Assembly: GCA_903813345.2 (NCBI GenBank)
Contig: CAIIXF020000004.1
Coordinates: 27,779,986 to 27,843,985 of the forward strand
Direction of reading: 5' to 3'
DNA from: Owenia fusiformis
Taxonomy: Eukaryota > Annelida > Polychaeta > Sabellida > Oweniidae
DNA length: 64,000 nucleotides
The position numbers and the translations under genes are program-made. Positions 12,300 through 24,200 of this stretch are shown here, one piece after another. Each line of letters starts with the position of its first letter. Position 1 is the stretch's first letter. Under the pieces are notes generated by a model. The model was not told the DNA's origin. It was given only the letters and a program-made list of their open reading frames with translations, and made no database searches.

Positions 12300-13080
12300 G
12301 AGTTCATGAAAAAGCTTGAATAATCCATGAATTTTAGATTCATCCTGTGCATGATATATGCATGTGAACTTCATGAATAGTTATAATTTATGATGAATGC
12401 ATAATTTTTGAAATATTCTTGCAAAGTTCAATCATTATGAACTTTTAACTCTCTCATGCCTGAATGTTTTTTGGAAAATGGAAAGAAATGAAAAACTAAA
12501 ATGTAAATGAATCTAGAGGCAAGAAAAGGAAGCAACACCCAATAAATAATATATCATTTTGAAGGGCTATACCCATGCTTTATGTTTTTTGAAAAAAATG
12601 TGAATATGCAAATGATATTATTATTGTCATTGTGATGTCATAACTCAAGATGGCGCAGTTAGAATTTTTTTCAAAATGGAATTAATTTAGCATTTAATTT
12701 TTTGAAGGAATCTATAAGGAAAGCCCCTAATTCATTTTATTTTCAAAGTGCCAATTCCACAGAGAGCAGCAAATCCTTATAAATCCTTATAAATTAGCTA
12801 CGATTCCAGAGTTGTTTAAAAGTATTTGCAATCAAAATGTGTTTTCCCATTGAATACAATGATGATATTTTTTCTAGAAATATCAGATGGTAAATTTTTC
12901 TTATTTCCACATATTTTGTTATACATCAGTTTATCTTTTACTATGATTTAAAAAACTGATTTGTAGAAAAAAGCTGATCTACTGTGAAGTTCTACCTTAA
13001 TGGTAAAAAATCCATTTTTCATGTTTGAGTCGACTGTAGATTTTCTGCAAATTGCACCACTAGTATTACATTTAACCATA
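12300..13080. other. No gene seen
   Basis: AT-rich sequence with short ORFs only; no domain and no tandem repeat was noticed. Confidence 0.5.
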
Positions 13081-13086
13081 TCATAC

Positions 13087-13279
13087 CTGGATCAATATCC
13101 TTCAAGGATTTGCCTTTATACTTGCTGATCTCTCCTTTTTCCATGATTGACATCAACTTTGCAATTTTGGTGAGTTCTAGAGTGGGCATATTCTGTCTGT
13201 AATACTCAACATGGATATTGTAGTTGTGCCCTAAATGATCCGTAATCCAACCCATCTCATGTGCTTTTAGGTCTAAAAG
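13087..13279 (-). CDS. C-terminal catalytic exon of a tyrosine-recombinase-like protein (minus strand)
   Basis: Acceptor TTTTCCAG, 64 codons plus one base, donor GTATGA. The reading contains WITDHLGHNYNIHVEYYR, then TLELTKIAKLMSIMEKG and KYKGKSLKDI. The HxGH...H..YYR arrangement is the end of a tyrosine recombinase (YR) fold, with the GH histidine and a tyrosine as the usual catalytic pair. The tail resembles uncharacterised YR-like proteins of molluscs and other invertebrates, related to Crypton-derived genes. Upstream exons would lie at higher coordinates, but I could not place them firmly (a frame open at 13.45-13.7 kb is only suggestive). Host gene versus old DNA transposon is undecided. 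Confidence 0.6.
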
Positions 13280-13949
13280 CTGGAAAATGAAAATGAATTA
13301 TGAAAAGGATACGATAATGATCAAACTGAATATGAATCATTTGGTAAAATATATGATTTTATCCCAGGATATAAAGAGATTGAGTCTTTTAAAAACACAA
13401 TTAAGTTTGGTCACTTATATATCTTATAAGCTTCTGTGAAAAGGGTCAATTATGCATTAACTTGAAGTTATGCCTTTGAACGTGAGCTCCATTATTCATA
13501 TTATTCTTATGATATGTAGAAAGTTTCATGCTTCGTTCCATGAATGAACTGTTTCCCTGCTTTTTTGCATTATTTCTCTCACTATTAGAAACTATGTTTT
13601 TCAGAACCCCTTTGATATTGAGCAAGGGGTGTGCAGGAGTTGCAAAAGGTACCACCTGGAGACAGGTGTGTACCATGCTAATTACTGTTTTATATTGCCT
13701 GATAGAAACGCATATGCATCTTAGCAATAATATTCACATTTCCAAATTATCATTTAACATTGTTATCTTCATTCATTTTTAAGAAAGCTTTCGGACTTGC
13801 TCGTGATTATAACCTTTTGAGGGACTTTTGGATCATGAGTTTGATTTTGTCTCTTTTAAATCATGTGGGTTAAAGCGCTTATTTGTTAGACAAAATGTTA
13901 TTATATTGTTTTATTTTTATTTGACATGTACACATGTACATGAGGCCCA

Positions 13950-14210
13950 AGCTCCTAGACCAGTCCTAGACCAGCCCAACCAGCATCCAGCCCAACCAGC
14001 ATCCAGCCCAACCAGCATCCAGCCCAGCCCAACCAGCATCCAGCCCAGCCCAACCAGCATCCAGCCCAGCCCAACCAGCATCCAGCCCAGCATCCAGCCC
14101 AGCCGCTCAACCAGCCCAACCAGCATCCAGACCAGCCGCTCAACCAGCCCAACCAGCATCCAGACCAGCCCCTCAACCAGCCCAACCAGCATCCAGACCA
14201 GCCCTTATAC
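13950..14210. repeat. C-rich minisatellite, about 14-19-bp units
   Basis: Repeated aaccagcatccag units joined by cagcccagcc spacers, roughly 12-15 copies. They keep a plus-strand frame (SIQPSPT repeats) and two minus-strand frames open, which is expected of a simple array and is not evidence of a gene. Confidence 0.85.
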
Positions 14211-15126
14211 CACGGTGGAGATCAGGTACATATTAGACTTATCAAAAGTGGTGACATATTGTTATAACCTTCCACAAATATCGATGATGGTTGTGTAGTT
14301 AATTGATCCGCTTTTGGCATCTGTAATAAATTCTTACAAAATGGAACCATAACAAATGGTGTTATTTGTACACAATTTCCAACAAATGGTGTCTGTCTGT
14401 AGCAACATTTTTACAAATGTTGCCTGTAACAAAATCTTACAAATGGCATCTGCAACAAGTTCTTGTGAAATGGATTCCATAACAAATTTCGTCTGTGACA
14501 AATATATGTTGATGTTTGGCATTTGGTAACTTGTCTTCAGTAATTGGTTATCTATTATAATTTTGTAATGGTTAAAGCAATAACATATGTGTGATTTAAC
14601 AGTTGAATATCTTATTATAGAGGATGAGAACATGTCGCCATTGACAATGTGATGGCAGATCAGGAGGCCAAGGCCGTCTTCAAGACAGGTATTCGGTCTT
14701 GACTGTCAGTTCTGCTGGTTTAATAAAGTATGTATCTCACATAAACCAAGCAATATTTTCAGCCAATTCTTACATGGACTTGTACATGTATTTAAGCATG
14801 TAAGTTTTTCCTTTGGAATCAGTGTTTAGTTTAGAATACCATATACGTACAAATATCTTAAAAAGAAACCTGGTGTTTGGGTTAGCCATATCACATATTC
14901 ATCTATCTACTTACCAACAAAGAAGCCCTAATCAGTCACTTATGTGCAAATTTTGTGATTATCCTGACTAGTCGAATTGTTTTAGTCAAAATTAATTATC
15001 GGAAACTTGACTAATTTTGGTAATTTCATCTGATTGGGTCCTAAATTCGTTTATCAGTATGATTGGCTGCCTGCCAGTGCCTGGCTCAAGGCACGCTGAG
15101 TTTGCCAATGTAACTATCTTTTCTAG

Positions 15127-15215
15127 CCTGGAAAATGCAGTTCAGATGAAGACAATGACATCTTCAGCTTCAAGGCACAAGAGGTTGTGTTTATTCATCA
15201 CCCAATACATGAGAA
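15127..15215 (+). CDS. YR-like gene, exon a
   Basis: Acceptor TTTTCTAG, reading PGKCSSDEDNDIFSFKAQEV and on to HHPIHE, donor GTAAGT in phase 2. The two left-over bases join exactly to the first base of the next exon to give lysine. Confidence 0.6.
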
Positions 15216-18200
15216 GTAAGTCTATATAAGAAATATTGCTTAGATTTTGCAATCTTCATTTTATTTTAAAATAGCGGATCTAAAGAGTGAATCAGATTTA
15301 TTGAGCAAGTAAAACCAAAATTGTTTGGATTTAAGTATATTTTAAGTCTATTTTCTAAAACTTCAAACATCAAACCACTGTATCATTATTATTGTAGACT
15401 GTTTGCCATGAAAGTAGGCCCTAGAGTCTGCTGTTTTGATGCAGATTTGCCAGCACAAGATATCATTGATATTATCGATGCAACTGTTGCCATGACTAAA
15501 GAGGTGAGTTCGATTCTCTTTGTATAAATTGGTTGGGTCTTACTAATTATTCTCTGCCTGTTTCCCAATCAGTCGTTGAACCATTGAAGTCTTTATTTGT
15601 GATAAATGATTGTTTGTTTATACTACTTAAAAATATAATGATTGAAGATAAAAAGAATTGAAAAATCTTATTGAACTTAATTCAACTTTTAATTTCATAG
15701 GAAAACTAGAATATCGCCCTTAGTGAGTAAAATTTTTCATTTTATTACATTTTGTGAGGTGCACTCCTGTTATTGAAACTAAAAACGATAGACTTTAATG
15801 CATAATTGAAATGAATTTTTTAACATGATATATTTTTGAAGGGAAGGAATTATCAGGGTTTAGTGTTAATAGAGGAATGTTTAGATGGTTAACAACATAA
15901 TATGCTGAAATTGATTGATAGCAAATGAAATTCCTATGTGGAAATATCATTCACAATCCTTGATACAAGCATCTAAATTAGTTTGGATAACCTATACATG
16001 GCATTCTACCATCTTGTATTTATAACAGTTTTCAACATTAACTTGGAGTGCATCTTGCCACAGTATTTGTTATGTTTGACTTCATTATTATGTTTTTGAA
16101 AGAACCTCATAAAAATCATACATAAAGAGAGACCAAGCAAAACAAAATTGATTTGCAAAACCCTATGAGGCTCTTGTGTTTCCATGCATTGTGTATTATG
16201 AATTGTTGAGTTTTATGAGACTAAAATACTATTTGTGGTTTGTATGTAATATGTAATGTTCATTTCTCTTTGATAAATGAAAGGACTTTAAGGCTATTAG
16301 ATCATATGAAAGAACCATTAGGAATAATGCTCGCAGATTTGGTTCGTATTTGAATTTGGTTTGCATTAAGGACCATAAGGAACAATGCTAGCAGAGAAAA
16401 TATTTGGAAGAGTTGGTTTGTATAATGGTAAGTTCTCTCCATCATATGAAAGGACCATTAGGAATAATGCTCGCAGAGGCAATATTTAGAGGATTTGGTT
16501 TGTATTAAGGACCATAAGGAATAATGCTAGCAGAGAAAATGTTTGGAGGAGTTGGTTTGTATAATGTTAAGTTCTCTCCATCATATGAAAGGACCATTAG
16601 GAATAATGCTCGCAGAGGCAATATTTAGAGGATTTGGTTTGTATTAAGGACCATAAGGAATAATGCTAGCAGAGAAAATGTTTGGAGGAGTTGGTTTGTA
16701 TAATGTTAAGTTCTCTCCATCATATGAAAGGACCATTAGGAATAATGCTCGCAGAGGCAATATTTAGAGGATTTGGTTTGTATTAAGGACCATAAGGAAT
16801 AATGCTAGCAGAGAAAATGTTTGGAGGAGTTGGTTTGTATAATGTTAAGTTCTCTCCATCATATGAAAGCCATTAGGAATAATGCTCGCAGAGACAATAT
16901 TTAGAGGATTTGGTTTGTATTTGAATTTGGTTTGTATTAAGGAGCATAAGGAATAATGCTAGCAGAGAAAATATTTGGAGAAGTTGGTTTGTATAATGTT
17001 AAGTTCTCTCCATCATATGAAAGGACCATCAGGAATAATGCTTGCAGAGAAAATATTTGAAGAATTTTGGTTGGTATTTGAATTTGGTTTGTATTAAGGA
17101 GCATAAGGAATAACGCTAGCAGGGAAAATATTTGGAGGAGTTTGCTTGTATGATGTTCTCTCCATCATATCAACGGACCATTAGGAATAAGGCTAATTTG
17201 GAGGAGTTGGTGTGTATAATGTTAACTCTAGATAATTGTTATTGTTGGTTTTGATTGATTTCAGAAATGTGACCCACAAATGGAATTGGACAGAACTACA
17301 GATTTATATTAAGATTCATTTTACAGACTGAAGAGAACGATTGTCAGATAAGTATAACAAGCTTGATAAGAATATTTTATGTATTTCAAGATAACTCTTA
17401 AAATTGGAAGATTTCATTCAGATTCTACCCCATTATCATAATCAAATAAAAACAATAAAAAGTAAATGTTGTACTGAAATCATAAACTAAACATGCATTT
17501 AACATTCAGTTTAACATGATATAGTATCAATTGAAAAAATATAGTAAAAATTGAACTTAACTTAGATCTAGGCATATCAGAAACGTTAATTGAATCAAAT
17601 AAAATTTTGCAGTAGTTAGCTTGTGTCAACTTAATATCTTCAGAGCCAACACAGAAGAGAAGAAAACACACATGTCCGACATGCTTTAAAAAGGTCAGAT
17701 ATATCAAAAAGCATTTCGAGCAGACTCACATGGACCCTGAATACAAGATTCCTAAAAATTATAAAAATGATTTTGCACATGAGTATACGAGGCAAAGGAA
17801 AACATCTGGGAATGTTCGGAAATACGAGTATAAACAATGCCAATCTTGTGGCAAAAGTGTTCAAAGGTTGGACAAACACAAATGTAGAAAGGATGTCACA
17901 ATTAAATCAGCCACAAACAATTTCAATGATAACCTAAACATGTTTGTCAAATGGCTCATCTCGCCATCAGGAGGTAATAAAGTGAAGAAAGTGCCAAACG
18001 AGCTGCGCAGAACGTTCGGTTCATTGAAGACCTTCATGTTGGAGTTGGAGGATATAATTCTTTGGACTCAAACCTTTTGAATGAGAAATTTATGAGCCAA
18101 CCTTGAGTGGAAAATTTCCACAAATCAAGCAAGCGTTGACCATTAAGTCATATTTAGAAAGGCTGCAAACTTTCCACCAGTACCTTCTTTTATGCAAAAA

Positions 18201-21200
18201 ATCCATAAATTTTGCACAATTTGAACTATTCAAAAAACAGAATAGACTATGGTGTAATTCTATGAATGTTAGGTCAAAGAAGCGGAAACTTGAAAACCAG
18301 TTCAATGATGCCGAAAACTTACCGACCAAAATGATTTTGTGAAATATTATGGTTCACAGTATGTCAAAGACATGAAAGCTCTATTTGGAAAACCTAAAGT
18401 CGATATCAAAGAAATGTACATAATGAGGAGGGTTGGAGACTGCTATGTTTACCATGTAAGTATACTGCACAATGATACAGCCTAGAGAGAATGGTATTAG
18501 ATGGGTTTGATGTAAGCCTAGAGAGCATGGTAATAGATGGTTTTGATGTAAGACTAGGGAGAATGGTAAAAGATGGGTTTGATGCAAGACTAAAGAGAAT
18601 GGTAATAGATGGGTTTGATGCAAGACTAGAGAGAATGGTAATAGATGGGTTTGATGTAAGACTAGAGAGAATGGTAATAGATGGGTTTAATGTAAGACTA
18701 GAGAGAATGGTAATAGATGGGTTTAATGTAAGACTAGAGAGAATGGTAATAGATGGGTTTGATGCAATACTAGAGAGAATGGTAATACATGGGTTTGATG
18801 TAAGACTAAAGAGAGTGGTAATAGATGGGTTTGATGCCAGACGAAAGAGAACAGTAATAGATGGGTTTGATGCAAGACGAGAGAGAATGGTTATAGATGG
18901 GTTTGATGCAAGACTAGAGAGAATGAGAATAGATGGGTTTGATGTAAGACTAGAGAGAATGGTAATAGTTGGGTTTGATGTAAGACTAGGGAGAATGGTA
19001 ACAGATGGGCTTGATGTAAGACTGGAGAGAATGGTAATAGATTGGTTTGATGTAAGACTAGAGAGAATGGTACTAGATTGGTTTGATGTAAGACTAGGGA
19101 GAATGGTAATAGATGGGCTTGATGTAAGATGGGTTTGATGTAAGATGAGAGAATGGTAATAGATGGGTTTCATGTAAGACTAGAGAGAATGGTAATAGAT
19201 GGGTTTGATGCAAGAGGAGAGAGCATGGTAATAGATGGGTTTCATGTAAGACTAGAGAGAATGGTAATAGATTGGTTTGATGTAATCCTAGAGAGAATGG
19301 TAATAGATGGGTTTGATGTAAGACTAGAGAGCATGGTAATGGATGGGTTTGATGTAAGCCTAGAGAGAATGGTAATGGATGGGTTTGATGTAAGATGAGA
19401 GAGCATGGTAATGGATGGGTTTGATGTAAGCCTAGAGAGAATGGTGATATATTTACTTGATTTAAGCCTAGAGAGAATGATGATAGATGGGTTTGATGTA
19501 AGACTAGATAGAATGGTAATAGATGGGCTTGATGTAAGACTAGTGAGAATGGTAATAGATGGGATTGATGCAAGCCTAGAGAGAATGGTAAAAGATGGGT
19601 TTGATGTAAGACTAGAGAGAATGGTAATAGATGGGTTTGATGTAAGCCTAGAGAGAATGGTAATAGACGGGTTTGATGTAAGCCTAGAGAGAATGGTAAT
19701 AGACGGGTTTGATGTAAGACTAGAGAGCATGGTAATGGATGGGTTTGATGTAAGCCGATAGTGAATGGTAATTATCCCATCGAAAGAAGTTCGGAGGGAT
19801 ATAGGGAACGCCTCCGTCCGTCCGTCCGTACGTACGTCCCTCTGTACGTACGTCCCTCCGTCCGGGCAATAACTCAAATACCGTTGGCCCGATTTTGTTC
19901 ATATTTTGTACACATATACCCTATTGGGGTTGAAGTTCTGCTCGAAAGCTGATTTTCTAAATGGCCACTCATTCCAAAATGGCGGCCATTTTAGTGCCAA
20001 TTTTACAGTAATTTAGGTGCAATATGTAAAACTGTAATAGCAATATGTTTTAAATGTAAACAAATTATAAAGGACATTAATAATGCTACAAATGTAGATA
20101 TTAAAGAAGCACATGGCAGCCATCTTTAAAAATGGCGGCCTTTTCTCGTCATTTTACGATTTTTGCTGTAACTCAAAAAATAGTGGAGCGATTTTGTTCA
20201 TATTTGGTATGTGAATACTATTAGCATTGCACACTGTCTAAAGACACCTTTGGTAGAAGGCGGCCATTTTGAAAAATGGCCGCCATTTTCACGTATTTTA
20301 CTATAACTCAAAAAGTAGCGGAGCGATTTTGTTCATATTTGGTATGTGAATACTATAAGCTTGGCACACATCCTATGACACTTTTGGTAGAAGGCGGCCA
20401 TTTTGAAAACAATTTTTGAAAAATGGCCGCCATTTTAACGTATTTCACTATAACTCGAAAAGTAGTGTAGCTATTTTGTTCATATTTGGTATGTGAATAC
20501 TATAAGCGTGGCACATGCCAGCCATTTCTGTTCGATGGGATTCGCTACGCTTTGGCATTGCCGTTGTTCTGGTTGATGGGTTTGATGTAAGCCTAGAGAG
20601 AATGGTGATATATTGGCTTGCTGTAAGCCTAGAGAGAATGGTGATAGATGGGTTTGATGTAAGACTAGAGAGAATGATAATAGATGGGCTTGATGTAAGA
20701 CTAGAGAGAATGGTAATAGATGGGTTTGATGTAAGACTAGAGAGAATGGTAATAGATGGGTTTGATGTAAGACTAGAGAGAATAGTAATAGATGGGTTTG
20801 ATGTAAGACTAGAGAGAATGGTAATAGATGGGTTTAATGTAAGACTAGAGAGAATGGTAATAGATAGGTTTCATGTAAGACTAGAGAGAATGGTAATAGA
20901 TGGGCTTGATGTAAGACTAGATAGAATGGTAATAGATGGGTTTGATGTAAGACTAGAGAGAATGGTAATAGATGGTTTGATGTAAGACTAGAGAGAATGG
21001 TAATAGATGGGTTTGATGTAAGACTAGAGAATGGTAATATATGGGTTTGATGTAAGACTAGAGAGAATGGTAATAGATGGGCTTGATGTAAGACTAGAGA
21101 GAATGGTAATAGATGGGTTTGATGTAAGACTAGAGAGAATGGTAATAATTGGGTTTGATGCAAGCCTAGAGAGAATGGTAATAGATGGGTTTAATGTAAG

Positions 21201-24200
21201 ACTAGAGACAATGGTAATAGATTGGTTTGATACAAGACTAGAGAGAATGGTTATAGATGGGTTTGATGTAAGACTAGAGAGAATGGTAATAGTTGGGTTT
21301 GATGTGAGACTAGAGAGAATGGTAATAGATGGGTTTGATGCAAGCCTAGAGAGAATGGTAATAGATGGGTTTAATGTAAGACTAGAGAGAATGGTAATAG
21401 ATGGGTTTAATGTAAGACTAGAGAGCATGGTAAAAGATGGGTTTGATGTAAGCCTAGATAAAATGGGAATAGATCGGCTTGATGTAAGACTAGAGAGAAT
21501 GGTAATAGTTGGGTTTGATGTAAGATTAAAGAGAATGGTAATAGATTGGTTTGATGTAAGACAAGAGAGAATGGTAATAGATGGGTTTGATACAAGATGA
21601 GAGAGAATGGTAATAGATGGGTTTAATGTAAGACTAGAGAGCATGGTAAAAGATGGGTTTGATGTAAGCCTAGATAAAATGGGAATAGATCGGCTTGATG
21701 TAAGACTAGAGAGAATGGTAATAGTTGGGTTTGATGTAAGATTAAAGAGAATGGTAATAGATCAGTTTGATGTAAGACTAGGGAGAATGGTGATAGATGG
21801 GTTTGATACAAGATGAGAGAGAATGGTAATGGTTGGGTTTGATGTAAGACTAGAGAGAATGGTAATAGATGGGTTTAATGTAAGACTAGAGAGAATGGTA
21901 ATAGATGGGTTTAATGTAAGACTAGAGAGAATGGTAATAGATGGGTTTGATGCAATACTAGAGAGAATGGTAATACATGGGTTTGATGTAAGACTAAAGA
22001 GAGTGGTAATAGATGGGTTTGATGCCAGACCAGAGAGAATGGTAATAGATGGGTTTGATGTAAGACTAGAGAGAATGGTAATAGATGGGTTTCATGTAAG
22101 ACTAGAGAGAATGGTAATAGATGGGTTTCATGTAAGACTAGAGAGAATGGTAATAGATGGGTTTGATACAAGATGAGAGAGAATGGTAATGGTTGGGTTT
22201 AATGTAAGACTAGAGAGAATGGTAATATATGAGGTTGATGTAAGACTAGAGAGAATGGTAATAGATGGGTTTGATGTAAGACTAGAGAGAATGGTAAAAG
22301 ATGGGTTTGATGTAAGCCTAGAGAGAATGGTAATAGATGGGTTTGATGTAAGACTAGAGAGAATGGTAATAGATGGGTTTGATGTAAGCCTAGAGAGAAT
22401 GGTAATAGATGGGTTTGATGTACGACAAGAGAGAATGGTAATAGATGGGTTTGATGCAAAACTAGAGAGAATGGTAATAGATGGGTTTCATGTAAGACTA
22501 GAGAGAATGGTAATAGATGGGTTTGATGCAAGACTAGAGAGAATGGTAATAGATGGGTTTGATGTAAGACTAGTGAGAATGGTAATAGAAGGGTTTGATG
22601 TAAGACAGGAGAGAATGGTAATAGATGGGTTTGATGTAAGACTAGAGAGAATGGTAATAGATGGGCCTGATGTAAGACTAAATAGAATGGTTATACATCA
22701 GCCTGTTGTAAGACTAGAGAGAATGGTAATAGATGGGTTTGATGTAAGACTAGAGAGAATGGTAATAGATTGGTTTCATGTAAGACTAGAGAGAATGGTA
22801 ATAGATGGGTTTGATGTAAGACTAGTGAGAATGGTAATAGATGGGTTTGATGTAAAACTGGAGAGAATGGTAATAGATTGGTTTGATGTAAGACTAGAGA
22901 GAATGGTAATAATCGGTTTCATGTAAGACTAGAGAGATTGGTAATAGATGGGTTTGATGTAAGACTAGAGAGAATGGTAATAGATGGGTTTGATGTAAGA
23001 CTAGAGAGAATGGTAATAAATGGGTTTGATGTAAGACTAGAGAGAATGGTAATAGATGGGTTTGATGCAAGACTAGAGAGAGTGGTAATAGATGGGCTTG
23101 ATGTAAGACTAGAGAGAATGGTAATAGTTTGGTTTGATGTAAGACTAGAGAGAATGGTAATAGATGGGTTTGATGTAAGACAATAGAGAATGGTAATAGA
23201 TGGGTTTCATGTAAGACTAGAGAGAATGGTAATAGATGGGTTTGATGTAAGACTAGAGAGAATGGTGATAGACGGGCTTGATGTAAGACTAGAGAGAATG
23301 GTAATAGATGGGTTTGATGTAAGACTAGTGAGAATGATAATAGATGGGTTTGATGTAAGACTAGAGAGAATGGTAATAGATGGGTTTGATGCAAGACTAG
23401 AGATAATGGTAATAGATAGGTTTCATGTAAGACAAGAGCGAATAGTAATAGATGGGTTTGATGCAAGACTAGAGAGAATGGTAATAGATGGGTTTGATGT
23501 AAGACTAGAGAGAATGGTAATAGATGGGTTTGATGTAAGACTAGAGAGAATGATAATAGATGGGTTTGATGTAAGACTAGAGAGAATGGTAATAGATGGG
23601 TTTGATACAAGACTAGAGAGAATGGTAATAGATGGGTTTGATGTAAGACTAGAGAGAATAGTAATAGATGGGTTTGATGCAAGACTAGAGAGAATGGTAA
23701 TAGATGGGTTTGATGTAAGACTAGAGAGAATGATAATAGATGGGTTTGATGTAAGACTAGAGAGAATGGTAATAGATGGGTTTGATACAAGACTAGAGAG
23801 AATGGTAATAGATGGGTTTGATGTAAGACTAGAGAGAATAGTAATAGATGGGTTTGATGCAAGACTAGAGAGAATGGTAATAGATGGGTTTGATGTAAGA
23901 CTAGAGAGAATAGTAATAGATGGGTTTGATGTAAGACTAGAGAGAATGGTAATAGATGGGTTTGATGTAAGACTAGAGAGCATGGTTATAGATGGGTTTG
24001 ATGCAAGACGAGAGAGAATGGTAATAGATTGGTTTGATGCAAGACAAGAGAGAATGGTAGTAGATGGGTTTGGTGCAAGACTAGAGAGGATGGTAATAGA
24101 TAGGTTTGATGTTAGACTAGAGAGAATGGTAATAGATGGGTTTGATGTAAGACTAGAGAGAATGGTGATAGATGGTGTTGATGTAAGCCTAGTGAGAATG

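Noticed and set aside
13446-13727. 93-codon minus-strand ORF with PAHPLLNIKGVLKNIV, possibly a further YR exon
   Set aside because: An acceptor is present but no convincing donor, and the second half looks random; not enough to call.
13828-14298. 156-codon ORF with SIQPSPT repeats and two antisense ORFs
   Set aside because: Explained by the C-rich minisatellite; flanking codons show no domain.
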